NCBI RefSeq assembly: GCF_000934605.2
Contig: NZ_CP010897.2
Coordinates: 2,356,001 to 2,420,000 of the forward strand
Direction of reading: 5' to 3'
Length of the DNA stretch: 64,000 bases
From: Pandoraea vervacti
GTDB lineage: Bacteria > Pseudomonadota > Gammaproteobacteria > Burkholderiales > Burkholderiaceae
The position numbers and the translations under genes were made by a program. Each line of letters starts with the position of its first letter. Position 1 is the first letter of the stretch. This document shows, piece by piece, positions 26,168 to 37,522 of this stretch. The notes below the pieces were generated by a model, which worked only from the letters and a program-made list of their open reading frames with translations, searched no databases and had not been told where the DNA came from.

Positions 26168-27478
26168 ATGAAACCGATCAAATTGGGCCTGCTCGGCCTT
26201 GGCACGGTAGGCTACGGCGCCTTCCAGGTACTGGCTCGCAACCAGGAAGAAATTCAACGTCGTGCCGGCCGGGGTATCGAGATTACGAAGGTCGCGGTTC
26301 GTAACGTCGAACGCGCCAAGGGGCTCGTGGGCAATGCGGCCGTCGTCACGGGAGACCCGTTCGAAGTCGTGAACGATCCGGATATCGACGTGGTGGTGGA
26401 GACCATCGGCGGCTACGATTTGACGAAGGAACTGGTCCTCAAGGCGATCGAGAACGGCAAGCACGTGGTCACCGCCAACAAGGCGTTGCTGGCGGTGTAC
26501 GGCAACGAGATCTTTGCCGCGGCGCGCAAGGCGAACGTCATGGTCGCGTTCGAAGCGGCCGTCGCCGGTGGCATTCCCATCATCAAGGCATTGCGCGAAG
26601 GCCTCACGGCCAACCGCATTCAGTGGATCGCCGGCATCATCAACGGCACCACCAACTTCATCCTGTCGGAGATGCGCGACAAGGGCATCGACTTCGACGT
26701 GGCGCTCGCCGACGCACAACGTCTGGGCTACGCGGAAGCCGATCCCACGTTCGATATCGAAGGCGTCGACGCCGCCCACAAGCTCACGCTCATGAGCGCC
26801 ATCGCATTCGGCGTGCCGGTGCAGTTCGATCGCGCCTATGTCGAAGGCATCACCAAGCTGGCTGCGCTCGACATCAAGTACGCCGAAGAGCTGGGCTATC
26901 GCATCAAACTGCTGGGCATTACGCGTCGCGCAGAATCGGGCATCGAACTGCGCGTGCATCCGACGCTGATTCCGGCCAAGCGCCTCATTGCCAATGTCGA
27001 AGGTGCGATGAACGCCGTGCTGGTGCAGGGCGACGCCGTTGGGGCTACGCTTTACTACGGCAAGGGCGCGGGGGCCGAGCCGACCGCGTCGGCCGTGGTG
27101 GCCGATATCGTGGACGTGACGCGCCTGCAAACGGCCGACCCGGAGCACCGTGTGCCGCACCTGGCGTTCCAGCACGATTCGCTCTCCGACATTCCGGTCC
27201 TGCCGATCGACGAAGTCACGACGAGTTACTACCTGCGCCTGCGCGTGGTGGATCGTGCCGGTGTGATGGCGGAACTCACGCGCATTCTGGCCGATCTGGA
27301 CATTTCGATCGACGCGCTCCTGCAAAAGGAATCGCGCGAGGGCGAGCACCAGACCGACATCATCATCCTGACGCATCAGACGCTGGAAAAGCACATCAAC
27401 TCGGCCATTGCCAAGATCGAGGCGATGGACACCGTGCTCTCGAAGGTCACGCGCATTCGCATGGAAGCGCTGAGCTGA
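26168..27478 (+). CDS. hom: Homoserine dehydrogenase
   Basis: Reduces aspartate semialdehyde to homoserine for threonine and methionine. 436 residues: N-terminal Rossmann motif LGLLGLGTVGYGAF, catalytic domain with TANKALLA, AGIINGTTNFILSEM and GYAEADPTFDIEGVDAAHK, and a C-terminal ACT domain (about residues 350-430) that normally mediates threonine feedback inhibition. Followed by thrC after 34 bases. No homoserine kinase gene is in the window. Confidence 0.95.
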   Translation: MKPIKLGLLGLGTVGYGAFQVLARNQEEIQRRAGRGIEITKVAVRNVERAKGLVGNAAVVTGDPFEVVNDPDIDVVVETIGGYDLTKELVLKAIENGKHVVTANKALLAVYGNEIFAAARKANVMVAFEAAVAGGIPIIKALREGLTANRIQWIAGIINGTTNFILSEMRDKGIDFDVALADAQRLGYAEADPTFDIEGVDAAHKLTLMSAIAFGVPVQFDRAYVEGITKLAALDIKYAEELGYRIKLLGITRRAESGIELRVHPTLIPAKRLIANVEGAMNAVLVQGDAVGATLYYGKGAGAEPTASAVVADIVDVTRLQTADPEHRVPHLAFQHDSLSDIPVLPIDEVTTSYYLRLRVVDRAGVMAELTRILADLDISIDALLQKESREGEHQTDIIILTHQTLEKHINSAIAKIEAMDTVLSKVTRIRMEALS

Positions 27479-27512
27479 GCCCGAAGCACCGACCCGACAG
27501 GACAGGTTCCAA

Positions 27513-28979
27513 ATGAAATACATCTCTACGCGCGGCGCGGGCCTGACCTCTGGCGAACCGCAATCGTTCTCCAGCATTCTGCTCGGTGGCCTGGCCCCGG
27601 ATGGCGGCCTGTATCTGCCCACGGAATACCCGCAGGTCACTGCCGACGAATTGCGCGCCTGGCGTCAGCTCTCGTATGCCGAGCTCGCTGCACAGGTGCT
27701 CGGCAAGTTTGCCGGCGACATTCCGGCCGAAGTGCTGGCCGATCTGACGAAGCGGACGTACACCGCCGAGGTGTACCGCAACGTTCGCCCCGGCGAGGAC
27801 GCGGCCGACATCACGCCGTTGCTGCCGCTGGGCGTCGAGCAGGATACGCAGCTCTCGCTGCTGGCGCTGTCCAACGGCCCGACGCTGGCCTTCAAGGACA
27901 TGGCCATGCAGTTGCTCGGCAATCTGTTCGAGTACGCGCTGGCGCAACACGGCGATGCCCTGAACATTCTCGGGGCGACGTCCGGCGACACGGGCAGTGC
28001 GGCGGAATACGCCATGCGCGGCAAGGAGGGCATTCGTGTCTTCATGCTCTCGCCAGCGGGCAAGATGAGCGCGTTCCAGACCGCCCAGATGTACAGCCTG
28101 CAAGATCCGAACATCTTCAATCTTGCGGTCGAAGGCGTGTTCGACGATGCGCAGGACATCGTGAAGGCGGTCTCGAACGATCACGCCTTCAAGGCGCGCT
28201 ACAAGATCGGCACCGTCAACTCGATCAATTGGGCGCGCGTCGTTGCGCAGGTCGTGTACTACTTCAAGGGCTACTTTGCGGCCACGGGCGGCAAGTCCGG
28301 GCAGGACGGCGAGGTGTCGTTCACGGTGCCCTCGGGCAACTTCGGCAATGTCTGCGCGGGGCATATCGCGCGCATGATGGGCTTGCCGATCCGCAAGCTG
28401 GTCGTGGCAACCAACGAGAACGACGTACTCGACGAATTCTTCCGCACCGGCCGTTATCGCGTGCGCAAATCGGCCGAGACGTTCCACACGAGCAGCCCGA
28501 GCATGGACATCTCGAAGGCATCGAACTTCGAGCGTTTCCTGTTTGATCTGCTGGGTCGCGATGCGACGGCAACGGCGGATCTGCTCTCGAAGGTCGAGCG
28601 CGACGGTGGCTTCGATCTGTCGGGCAGCGAGGCGTTCGCGCGCGTGGCGCAGTTCGGCTTCGTGTCGGGGCGCAGCACGCACTCGGATCGTCTCGCGACG
28701 ATTCAGGACGTGGCCCGGCGCTACGACGTGGTCATCGACACGCACACCGCCGATGGTGTGAAGGTGGCGCGTGAAGCGCTCGAACCCGGCGTGCCGATGG
28801 TGGTGCTGGAAACGGCGCAGCCGGCCAAGTTCGCCGAGACGATCCGCGAGGCATTGCATCGCGAACCGCCGCGCCCGGCGGGTTTCGAGCAACTTGAATC
28901 GCTGCCGCAGCGTTTTGACACCGTGCCGAACGACGTCGAGCGCGTGAAGGCCTATATCGCGGAGCACACCGGCATTTGA
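27513..28979 (+). CDS. thrC: Threonine synthase
   Basis: PLP enzyme that converts phosphohomoserine to threonine. 488 residues. It starts MKYISTRGAG. The PLP Lys is in LAFKDMAMQLLGN near residue 128; ILGATSGDTGSAAEYAMRG and VPSGNFGNVCAGHIA are ThrC signatures. Probably co-transcribed with hom upstream and moeA downstream. Confidence 0.96.
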   Translation: MKYISTRGAGLTSGEPQSFSSILLGGLAPDGGLYLPTEYPQVTADELRAWRQLSYAELAAQVLGKFAGDIPAEVLADLTKRTYTAEVYRNVRPGEDAADITPLLPLGVEQDTQLSLLALSNGPTLAFKDMAMQLLGNLFEYALAQHGDALNILGATSGDTGSAAEYAMRGKEGIRVFMLSPAGKMSAFQTAQMYSLQDPNIFNLAVEGVFDDAQDIVKAVSNDHAFKARYKIGTVNSINWARVVAQVVYYFKGYFAATGGKSGQDGEVSFTVPSGNFGNVCAGHIARMMGLPIRKLVVATNENDVLDEFFRTGRYRVRKSAETFHTSSPSMDISKASNFERFLFDLLGRDATATADLLSKVERDGGFDLSGSEAFARVAQFGFVSGRSTHSDRLATIQDVARRYDVVIDTHTADGVKVAREALEPGVPMVVLETAQPAKFAETIREALHREPPRPAGFEQLESLPQRFDTVPNDVERVKAYIAEHTGI

Positions 28980-29020
28980 GCCGTGGCGTCGTTTCACGCA
29001 ATGACTGGCGAGCCATTTGC

Positions 29021-30244
29021 ATGCTGAGTACACAAGAAGCCCTTGATGCCGTGCTGGCAGCGGCGCGTCCGCTCGATCGGCACGAGACGGTCGACACGCT
29101 CGCGGCCAACGCTCGGGTGCTGTCGGCCGACGTTGTAGCCACGCTCGATGTCCCGCCGATGGACACCAGCGCCATGGACGGCTACGCCGTGCGCATCGCC
29201 GATCTGCGCGATGGCGAAACGGTGCTGCCCGTCTCGCAGCGTATTCCCGCGGGCCACTCGCCTGAGCCGCTCGCCAGCGGCACGGCGGCGCGTATCTTCA
29301 CGGGCGCGCCGGTGCCCGTGGGCGCGGACGCGGTCGTGATGCAGGAGCAATGCGAAGCGCGTGACGACGGGACTGTCGTCGTGCGGCACACGCCGGTCGC
29401 AGGCGAGTTCGTCAACCGTCAGGGCGCCGACATTCGGCGGGAGAGCGTGGTGCTCGCCGCCGGTACCCGGTTGCGTGCGCCGGCGCTCGGTCTGGCGGCG
29501 TCGGTGGGCATCGCCCGGCTGCAGGTGGCGCGCCGCGTGCGGGTCGCGGTGTTCTTTACCGGTGACGAACTGACGATGCCCGGTGAGCCGCTGCGACAGG
29601 GCAGCATCTACAACTCGAACCGGTTCGTGCTGCGCAGTCTGCTGGAGAACCTGGGCTGCGAGATGACCGATTACGGCATCGTCCCGGACAATCTGGCGGC
29701 CACGCGTGCGATTCTGCGCGACGCGGCACGCGGCAACGATGTGATCATTACGTCGGGCGGCGTGTCGGTGGGCGAGGAGGATCACGTCAAGCCGGCCGTA
29801 CAAGCCGAGGGGCGTCTGAATCTCTGGCAGATTGCGCTCAAGCCGGGCAAGCCGCTGGCGTACGGCGAGGTGCGTCGCGCCAATGGAGATGGCGGCGCGG
29901 ACACGGCCCACTTCATCGGTCTGCCGGGCAATCCGGTGTCGAGTTTCGTGACGTTCCTGCTGTTCGTGCGTCCGTTCATTCTGCGATTGCAGGGCGTGAC
30001 GGATGTCGCGCCAAGGCGCATCGCCATGCGCGCCGATTTCACGCAGAAAAAGGCGGATCGTCGCAATGAGTTCCTGCGTGCGCGTGTCAACGATCAGGGT
30101 GGCCTCGACGCATTCCCGAATCAGAGTTCGGCCGTGCTGACCTCGACCGTGTGGGGCGACGGCCTGATCGACAACCCGCCAGGGCACCGCATCGAGGCGG
30201 GGCAGACCGTGGCGTTCCTGCCGTTCTCGGACCTCCTATATTGA
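29021..30244 (+). CDS. moeA: Molybdopterin molybdenumtransferase MoeA
   Basis: Inserts molybdate into adenylylated molybdopterin, the last step of molybdenum cofactor synthesis. 407 residues. PPMDTSAMDGYAVR, the catalytic DVIITSGGVSVGEEDHVK region and GLPGNPVSSFVTF are diagnostic. I chose the ATG at 29021; the frame stays open back into the thrC stop, but only with a TTG. Followed by moaD and moaE. Confidence 0.93.
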   Translation: MLSTQEALDAVLAAARPLDRHETVDTLAANARVLSADVVATLDVPPMDTSAMDGYAVRIADLRDGETVLPVSQRIPAGHSPEPLASGTAARIFTGAPVPVGADAVVMQEQCEARDDGTVVVRHTPVAGEFVNRQGADIRRESVVLAAGTRLRAPALGLAASVGIARLQVARRVRVAVFFTGDELTMPGEPLRQGSIYNSNRFVLRSLLENLGCEMTDYGIVPDNLAATRAILRDAARGNDVIITSGGVSVGEEDHVKPAVQAEGRLNLWQIALKPGKPLAYGEVRRANGDGGADTAHFIGLPGNPVSSFVTFLLFVRPFILRLQGVTDVAPRRIAMRADFTQKKADRRNEFLRARVNDQGGLDAFPNQSSAVLTSTVWGDGLIDNPPGHRIEAGQTVAFLPFSDLLY

Positions 30245-30255
30245 AAGACAGAGAT

Positions 30256-30276
30256 GCCGCCAGGTTGGCTGGCGGC
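30256..30276 (+). other. Hairpin between moeA and moaD
   Basis: A perfect 8-bp stem (GCCGCCAG / CTGGCGGC) with a 5-nt loop, 13 bases before the moaD ATG, and no T-tract. It may influence moaD translation, whose ribosome site is poor. Confidence 0.45.
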
Positions 30277-30289
30277 GCCCACACAGACT

Positions 30290-30550
30290 ATGCAGATCGA
30301 TCTTCGTTTTTTCGCCAGCGTCCGCGAGGCGCTGGGTGTCGCTGAGGAGCGAGTGGACGCCGTGCCCGCCGGGATTGCCACGGTGGGAGACGTTCGTGAA
30401 TGGCTGTGTACGCGCGGTCCCGTCTGGGCCGAGACCCTCGGTCCGCAACGGCCGCTGCGCATGGCGCTGAACCATACGATGGTGCCTGCGTCGACGCGTC
30501 TGACCGACGGGTGCGAAGTGGCGTTCTTCCCGCCGGTCACCGGTGGTTGA
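30290..30550 (+). CDS. moaD: Molybdopterin synthase small subunit MoaD
   Basis: Ubiquitin-like sulfur carrier, 86 residues, that delivers thiocarboxylate sulfur to MoaE. It starts MQIDLRFFASVREALG and ends in the essential Gly-Gly (FPPVTGG). An upstream in-frame ATG at 30254 would add 12 residues encoded within a hairpin, so I reject it, though neither start has a strong ribosome site. Confidence 0.92.
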   Translation: MQIDLRFFASVREALGVAEERVDAVPAGIATVGDVREWLCTRGPVWAETLGPQRPLRMALNHTMVPASTRLTDGCEVAFFPPVTGG

Positions 30551-30612
30551 GCGCGACGGCACGTCAGGCACCGTACGCAAGTAGGCACACCGGCACACAG
30601 GAGACCATGGCC

Positions 30613-31077
30613 ATGGCGATTCGCGTTCAGACCGAAGATTTCGATCTGTCGGAGGAGGTTCGCCGCTTACGCGCCGACGATTTGCGCGTAGGCGCCGTGG
30701 CGACTTTCGTGGGCACGGTGCGCGACCTGAATGACGGCAAGGACGTCGCGCGCATGACGCTCGAGCACTATCCCGGCATGACGGAAAAGGCGCTCGAATC
30801 GATCGTCGCGCAGGCGCGCGAGCGCTGGCGTATGTTCGACGCGCTGGTGATCCATCGTTACGGCGAACTCGGCCCGGGCGATCAGATCGTGCTGGTGGCC
30901 GTCACCTCGGCGCATCGCGGCGATGCCTTCGCGGCTTGCGAGTTCATCATGGACTACCTCAAGACCGAGGCGCCGTTCTGGAAGAAGGAAGCCACGCCCC
31001 AGGGCGAGCGCTGGGTCGATGCTCGGGAGACCGATACAGCGGCACGTGAGCGCTGGGTGACGGGCGAGAAAGCCTGA
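30613..31077 (+). CDS. moaE: Molybdopterin synthase catalytic subunit MoaE
   Basis: Converts precursor Z (cPMP) to molybdopterin together with MoaD. About 154 residues. GAVATFVGTVRDLNDGKDV, LEHYPGMTEKAL, VIHRYGELGPGDQIV and the active-site Lys region EAPFWKKEA match MoaE. The ATG at 30613 lies 9 bases after AGGAG; the in-frame ATG at 30607 is only 3 bases from it. Last gene of the rightward run, convergent with the haemoglobin gene. Confidence 0.94.
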   Translation: MAIRVQTEDFDLSEEVRRLRADDLRVGAVATFVGTVRDLNDGKDVARMTLEHYPGMTEKALESIVAQARERWRMFDALVIHRYGELGPGDQIVLVAVTSAHRGDAFAACEFIMDYLKTEAPFWKKEATPQGERWVDARETDTAARERWVTGEKA

Positions 31078-31164
31078 TGGACGCGCGCCCCAGTTATCGC
31101 GCATTAAGATTCGGCAATTCCAGATAACGCCGGCGAAAATCAAGAATCGTCGCTGAAGTGACGT

Positions 31165-31728
31165 TCAATCATGCTGTTGAGCCGGGCGCCGTTGCTTGAC
31201 GGTGTCCAGCAACGCCCGTTGCGCTGGCGGCAGCGTGTATTCCCATCCGAACAGATTCAACTGAAGGCTCTCCGCGATCCGGATCGCCGGTTCCGCGAAG
31301 GCGAAGGCCGCCTGCGGCTCGAAGAGCTTGTCCAGCGTGTCGAAAAAGAGCGCAAGCCAGCGACTGAAGTGCTCCCCGCTCAGATGTGCGAAAGGCTGGT
31401 GCGCCTGCGTCACGTTGCCGCGGTAACGTTTGGCGCCGAGCACGATGCTGCACCAGAACGCCACCATCTTCTCGAGATGCATGTCCCAGCGGCCTTCGAG
31501 CGCCTGGCGGAATACGGGGCCGAGCAGGTCGTCGTCGCGAATTCGCCCGTAAAAGGCATGCACGAGCAGGCGCACGGCATCTTCATCGATCTCGGCGATG
31601 CGGGTCGCGGGCCACGCGACGCCCGAATCCGGTGACGACTTTCCCGAAAACGTCGGGAGGGCCGGGGCGCCGCGACTGTCGCGGGCGCGGGATTGCGCGG
31701 TCGTGGGGCGAGTGGATTCTGCGGACAT
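31165..31728 (-). CDS. Group III truncated haemoglobin with N-terminal extension
   Basis: Haem protein of 187 residues. The globin part (about residues 45-185) has LLVHAFYGRIRDDDLLGPVF with the B10 Tyr, HLEKMVAFWCSIVLG with the conserved G8 Trp, and HLSGEHFSRWLALFF with the proximal His. This is typical of group III truncated haemoglobins, whose role (nitric oxide or oxygen chemistry) is not settled. The first 45 residues are polar and low complexity, absent from most relatives. AGGA precedes the ATG. Convergent with moaE, divergent from clpB. Confidence 0.85.
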   Translation of the reverse strand: MSAESTRPTTAQSRARDSRGAPALPTFSGKSSPDSGVAWPATRIAEIDEDAVRLLVHAFYGRIRDDDLLGPVFRQALEGRWDMHLEKMVAFWCSIVLGAKRYRGNVTQAHQPFAHLSGEHFSRWLALFFDTLDKLFEPQAAFAFAEPAIRIAESLQLNLFGWEYTLPPAQRALLDTVKQRRPAQQHD

Positions 31729-32058
31729 ATCCTCGGGCGTTCATGCGGTGCTGACGGCGTTGCGAGCTGGAATTCCGGACGAGACATCCGACTTTCCGAC
31801 GTCAGGGGGACGCATGGTGCGTCGTGCTGAAAATCGCTATTATGAGCTTCAAACCGGGGCGTGTCCTGCGGTTGTCCTGGCGCACCATCCGGCGATTCCG
31901 GGCGGATCGCGATTCGCAGCGCCCACCCTGCAACTGCCCGGAAACCGGCCCCCGACCGGTATTGCGCGAAATGTCAAATGTCGCGCCGTAATGCCCCTTG
32001 AAACCACAGGGGATTGTCCGCACATCCGATCCAGAAAGATTTCTTACCGGAGCACTAG
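31729..32058. other. Intergenic region between the haemoglobin gene and clpB
   Basis: 330 bases. It holds the clpB heat-shock-type promoter at 31997-32025 and the ribosome site CGGAG. I see no gene or other structure in the remainder. Confidence 0.6.
31997..32025 (+). promoter_or_regulatory. Sigma-32 (RpoH) type promoter of clpB
   Basis: CTTGAAA at 31997-32003 is a perfect -35 element; after 14 bases, CCGCACAT at 32018-32025 matches six of the seven fixed positions of the -10 consensus. Predicted start about 30 bases before the clpB ATG. Confidence 0.75.
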
Positions 32059-34686
<2,628 letters not shown>

Positions 34687-34724
34687 GCGCCGTCGTCGCA
34701 AACGCCCGGGCGATCTGCCCGGTC

Positions 34725-34761
34725 AATCCCCGTGTTTCGCAAGGAACGCGGGGATTTTTTT
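34725..34761 (+). terminator. Intrinsic terminator after clpB
   Basis: AATCCCCGTGTT pairs with AACGCGGGGATT (one G-T pair) over an 8-nt loop, followed by seven T. Confidence 0.9.
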
Positions 34762-34994
34762 ATCCGGTGTCTGTGCGACGTGGGCGCGGTATCCTGCTGT
34801 CACAAATGTCGGCGACAATGCCCGACCGCCACGTTGACGCCTTGGGAGGGGGCCGGCGATGGGGGCGATGCGCTGCCGTTCGCGCCGATCGGGGACCATT
34901 GACGGCGCGTGGGCGCCATCCGTCGCAAATGGGCTGCCAGCGGCACATGTTTTACCTATCGTCACGCCATGAAACGAACGCGAAGGGGGATTTC

Positions 34995-35492
34995 ATGGCG
35001 ACGATAGTGGGCGTGCATCTGGCGGTAGCGGTGGTGGCGATGGGACTCGGTGCGGGAATCTTGCTGATGCGGCGCGGCACGCCGCGGCATCGGTGGATGG
35101 GCCGTCTATGGGCATTGGCGATGGTGGCCACGGCGCTCACGAGCTTTGGCATTCGCGAACTGGGGAACGGACACTTTTCCTGGCTGCACGGGCTGTCGCT
35201 GTACGTGCTGGTGAATCTGGCGCTCGCCGTCGTGGCGATCCGGCGGGGCAACGTGAAAGCGCATCGCAGGCAGATGACGGGACTGTATGTCGGGCTGGTC
35301 GTCGCAGGCTTAGCAGCGGTGGCCGTGCCCGGCCGTCCCCTGAATAGTGCGCTGACGCGGATATGGCAACATGGCACACCGCCGGTAGTGCGTGGTTCAC
35401 CCGTTGCACCCGTCGCGACCTTCGCGCCTGCGACACCTGCGACACCTGCGACACTTTTATCCACCGGCGGACCATCCCCCTGGCGCGAATGA
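34995..35492 (+). CDS. DUF2306 membrane protein
   Basis: 165-residue inner-membrane protein with four predicted helices. Family features: GTPRHRWMGRLWALAM, SFGIRELGNGHFSWLHGLS and HRRQMTGLYVGLVVAG followed by PGRPLN. Function unknown in the family. GGGGGA lies 4 bases before the ATG. The C-terminal tail carries an Ala-Thr-Pro repeat. Its stop overlaps the start of the sensor kinase gene (ATGA), so the two are coupled and may work together. Confidence 0.8.
   Translation: MATIVGVHLAVAVVAMGLGAGILLMRRGTPRHRWMGRLWALAMVATALTSFGIRELGNGHFSWLHGLSLYVLVNLALAVVAIRRGNVKAHRRQMTGLYVGLVVAGLAAVAVPGRPLNSALTRIWQHGTPPVVRGSPVAPVATFAPATPATPATLLSTGGPSPWRE
35428..35454 (+). repeat. 9-bp tandem repeat, three copies, in the DUF2306 gene
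   Basis: Unit CTGCGACAC, three exact copies, encoding an Ala-Thr-Pro repeat in the C-terminal tail. Confidence 0.85.
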
Positions 35493-36661
35493 CGTCGACG
35501 ATGAAATCACCCCAATCCCTGCAAACCGCTCAGACGGCCCCCGTCGATCCGACGCGCGGTCTGTGGCAGCGGTTTTTTCGCGAGCTGGCCGGGGTATTGC
35601 TGTTCAACACGTTGATCGCGGGATTGCTCTCGTTTATCGGCTTCGGTGGCACATTCGTGCACAACCTCGTGTTTGCACAATGCATCGGGGTGGCGATCGC
35701 CGTCTTCGTGGACGGCGGGCGCCGGCTGATCTGGCGCGACGCCAGGCCGCCGATGTTTTGGTTCCTGGGGCTCGTGGCGCTCGGATGTGTGGCAGGGCTG
35801 GCCGTCGGGATCGCAACGGGAACGGCGCTGCTGGGGCTGCCGATCTCGATGTGGCGTCCGGTCAACGGGCATGCGCTTCCCATTGTCTTGCTCGTGGCGC
35901 TGATCGCCACAGCCGTCGGCAGCTATCACGGATGGTCGCAGGCCCGGATTTCCCAGTTGCGCGAAGCGACGGCGCAGCAGGCACTTCGCGAAGCAGCCGC
36001 AGACCGTCAACTTGTCCATGCCCGGCTTCAGACGCTTCAGGCACAACTGGAGCCGCATTTTCTATTCAACGTGCTCGCCAACCTCGATTCGCTGATCGCG
36101 AGCGATCCAACCCGGGCGAGGCACTTGCTCGGTCATCTCAATCGTTTTCTGCGCGCATCGCTTGCGGCAACGCGCGCGCAGACGACAACGTTGGCCGAAG
36201 AGTTCGCCTTGCTCGACGCATTACTGGCGATTCAGAAAGTGCGTTTTGGCGAGCGTCTGCGTTATACGTTCGATCTGCCGCACGAGTGTCGGGCGTTGTG
36301 TCTGCCGCCCATGCTCGTGCAGCCGCTCGTGGAGAACGCCGTCAAACATGGCGTCGAGCCGCTCGCGGCGGGGGCGACGGTGGCCGTCAGCGCCCGTTTG
36401 GAGCGCACCGTGTCCGACAAGGCGTATGTGGTGGTACGCGTCGAAGACGATGGTGCGGGGTTTGCACACGAAGGTACGGGGCACGCAGCGGAGCGCGCCG
36501 TCGGTAGCGGTATCGGCCTGACGAATATCCGGGCGCGCCTGCGCGTGCTCTACGGCGACGACGCGCGCCTCACGCTCACCGAAGGCGTGCCGCGTGGCGT
36601 TGCCGCGAGCTTGCGTTTGCCTGTGGCGTCGGCCGGGCAATGCCAGGACAACGATTTCTAG
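35489..36661 (+). CDS. LytS/YehU-type sensor histidine kinase
   Basis: 390-residue membrane kinase. About four hydrophobic segments (residues 35-150) lead to a linker helix and the His_kinase domain with the phosphoacceptor in LEPHFLFNVLANLDSL. The HATPase domain has PLVENAVKHGVEP, the G1 box VEDDGAGF and GSGIGLTNIRARL. The ATG at 35489 overlaps the DUF2306 stop by 4 bases. Its partner is the LytTR regulator 18 bases downstream. The 5TM-Lyt sensor motif is not recognisable, so the signal is unknown. Confidence 0.88.
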   Translation: MTSTMKSPQSLQTAQTAPVDPTRGLWQRFFRELAGVLLFNTLIAGLLSFIGFGGTFVHNLVFAQCIGVAIAVFVDGGRRLIWRDARPPMFWFLGLVALGCVAGLAVGIATGTALLGLPISMWRPVNGHALPIVLLVALIATAVGSYHGWSQARISQLREATAQQALREAAADRQLVHARLQTLQAQLEPHFLFNVLANLDSLIASDPTRARHLLGHLNRFLRASLAATRAQTTTLAEEFALLDALLAIQKVRFGERLRYTFDLPHECRALCLPPMLVQPLVENAVKHGVEPLAAGATVAVSARLERTVSDKAYVVVRVEDDGAGFAHEGTGHAAERAVGSGIGLTNIRARLRVLYGDDARLTLTEGVPRGVAASLRLPVASAGQCQDNDF

Positions 36662-36679
36662 TCGCAGAGAGTGAAGTGC

Positions 36680-37522
36680 ATGACATCCCCCGTCGCCCTG
36701 ATCGCCGAAGACGAACCATTGCTTGCCGACGCGCTGCGCGCCATGCTGGCGCAGGCATGGCCCGCGTTGCACGTGCTGCCTGTCGCGCCTGACGGCACAT
36801 CGGCCATTGCCGCCATTGCGCGGTCGCATCCGGATGTCGTGTTTCTCGACGTCTCGATGCCGGGCGCGACCGGTATCGATGTCGCGCGTGCCTGCGCACG
36901 ACTCGCGCGTGCGCCGCAAATCGTTTTCGTTACCGCGTTCGATCGCTTTGCGCTCGACGCTTTCGATGCCGCTGCGGTAGATTATCTGCTCAAGCCGGTC
37001 GAGCCCGGACGGCTGGCGCGTACGGTTGCGCGCGTGCAGGAGCGCCTGTCGCGGCCAGGCGCGGACACGCTCGCGCAACTCTTGACGACGCTGCGTGCGC
37101 ATCTCGACGCCGCGCCGTTGGCGACGCGCGATACGGATGGCACGAACGTCGGGGCCTCGACTCCATCCTCGCCCGTCACTGCGTCTGTGCCGCGCGAATA
37201 TCTGCAATTCGTGCGGGCGTCCGTGCGCGACGAGATTCGTATCGTGCCCGTCGAAGAGATCTGCTTTTTCGAAGCGGCGGACAAGTATGTCGTGGTGGCC
37301 ACCGCTGACGGCGATCTATTGATTCGCACGAGCCTGCGTGAGCTGTTGCCGCAACTCGATCCGTCGCGATTCTGGCAAGTGCACCGCAGCACGGTCGTGA
37401 ACGTGGGCGAGGTGGTCAGCGCGCAGCACACGCCGCTCGGGCGTCTGACGCTCAAGCTCAAGCGACGCAAGGACCGGGTAGCGGTCAGTCGTCAATACGC
37501 CCACTTGTTCCGACAGATGTAG
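36680..37522 (+). CDS. LytTR-family response regulator
   Basis: 280-residue regulator. Receiver domain (1-120): acidic pocket LIAEDEPLLAD, phosphoacceptor Asp in VVFLDVSMPG, Lys in YLLKPVEP. A variable linker follows. The C-terminal LytTR DNA-binding domain (about 175-280) has FFEAADKYVVVATADGD, LIRTSL and FWQVHRSTVVNV. The ATG at 36680 is preferred to GTG at 36671. Its 3' end overlaps the convergent AraC gene by 38 bp. Confidence 0.9.
   Translation: MTSPVALIAEDEPLLADALRAMLAQAWPALHVLPVAPDGTSAIAAIARSHPDVVFLDVSMPGATGIDVARACARLARAPQIVFVTAFDRFALDAFDAAAVDYLLKPVEPGRLARTVARVQERLSRPGADTLAQLLTTLRAHLDAAPLATRDTDGTNVGASTPSSPVTASVPREYLQFVRASVRDEIRIVPVEEICFFEAADKYVVVATADGDLLIRTSLRELLPQLDPSRFWQVHRSTVVNVGEVVSAQHTPLGRLTLKLKRRKDRVAVSRQYAHLFRQM

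Noticed and set aside
30400..30612. Longer MoaE reading frame starting inside moaD
   Set aside because: No MoaE homology before the MAIRVQTEDF start, and AGGAG lies just before that ATG.
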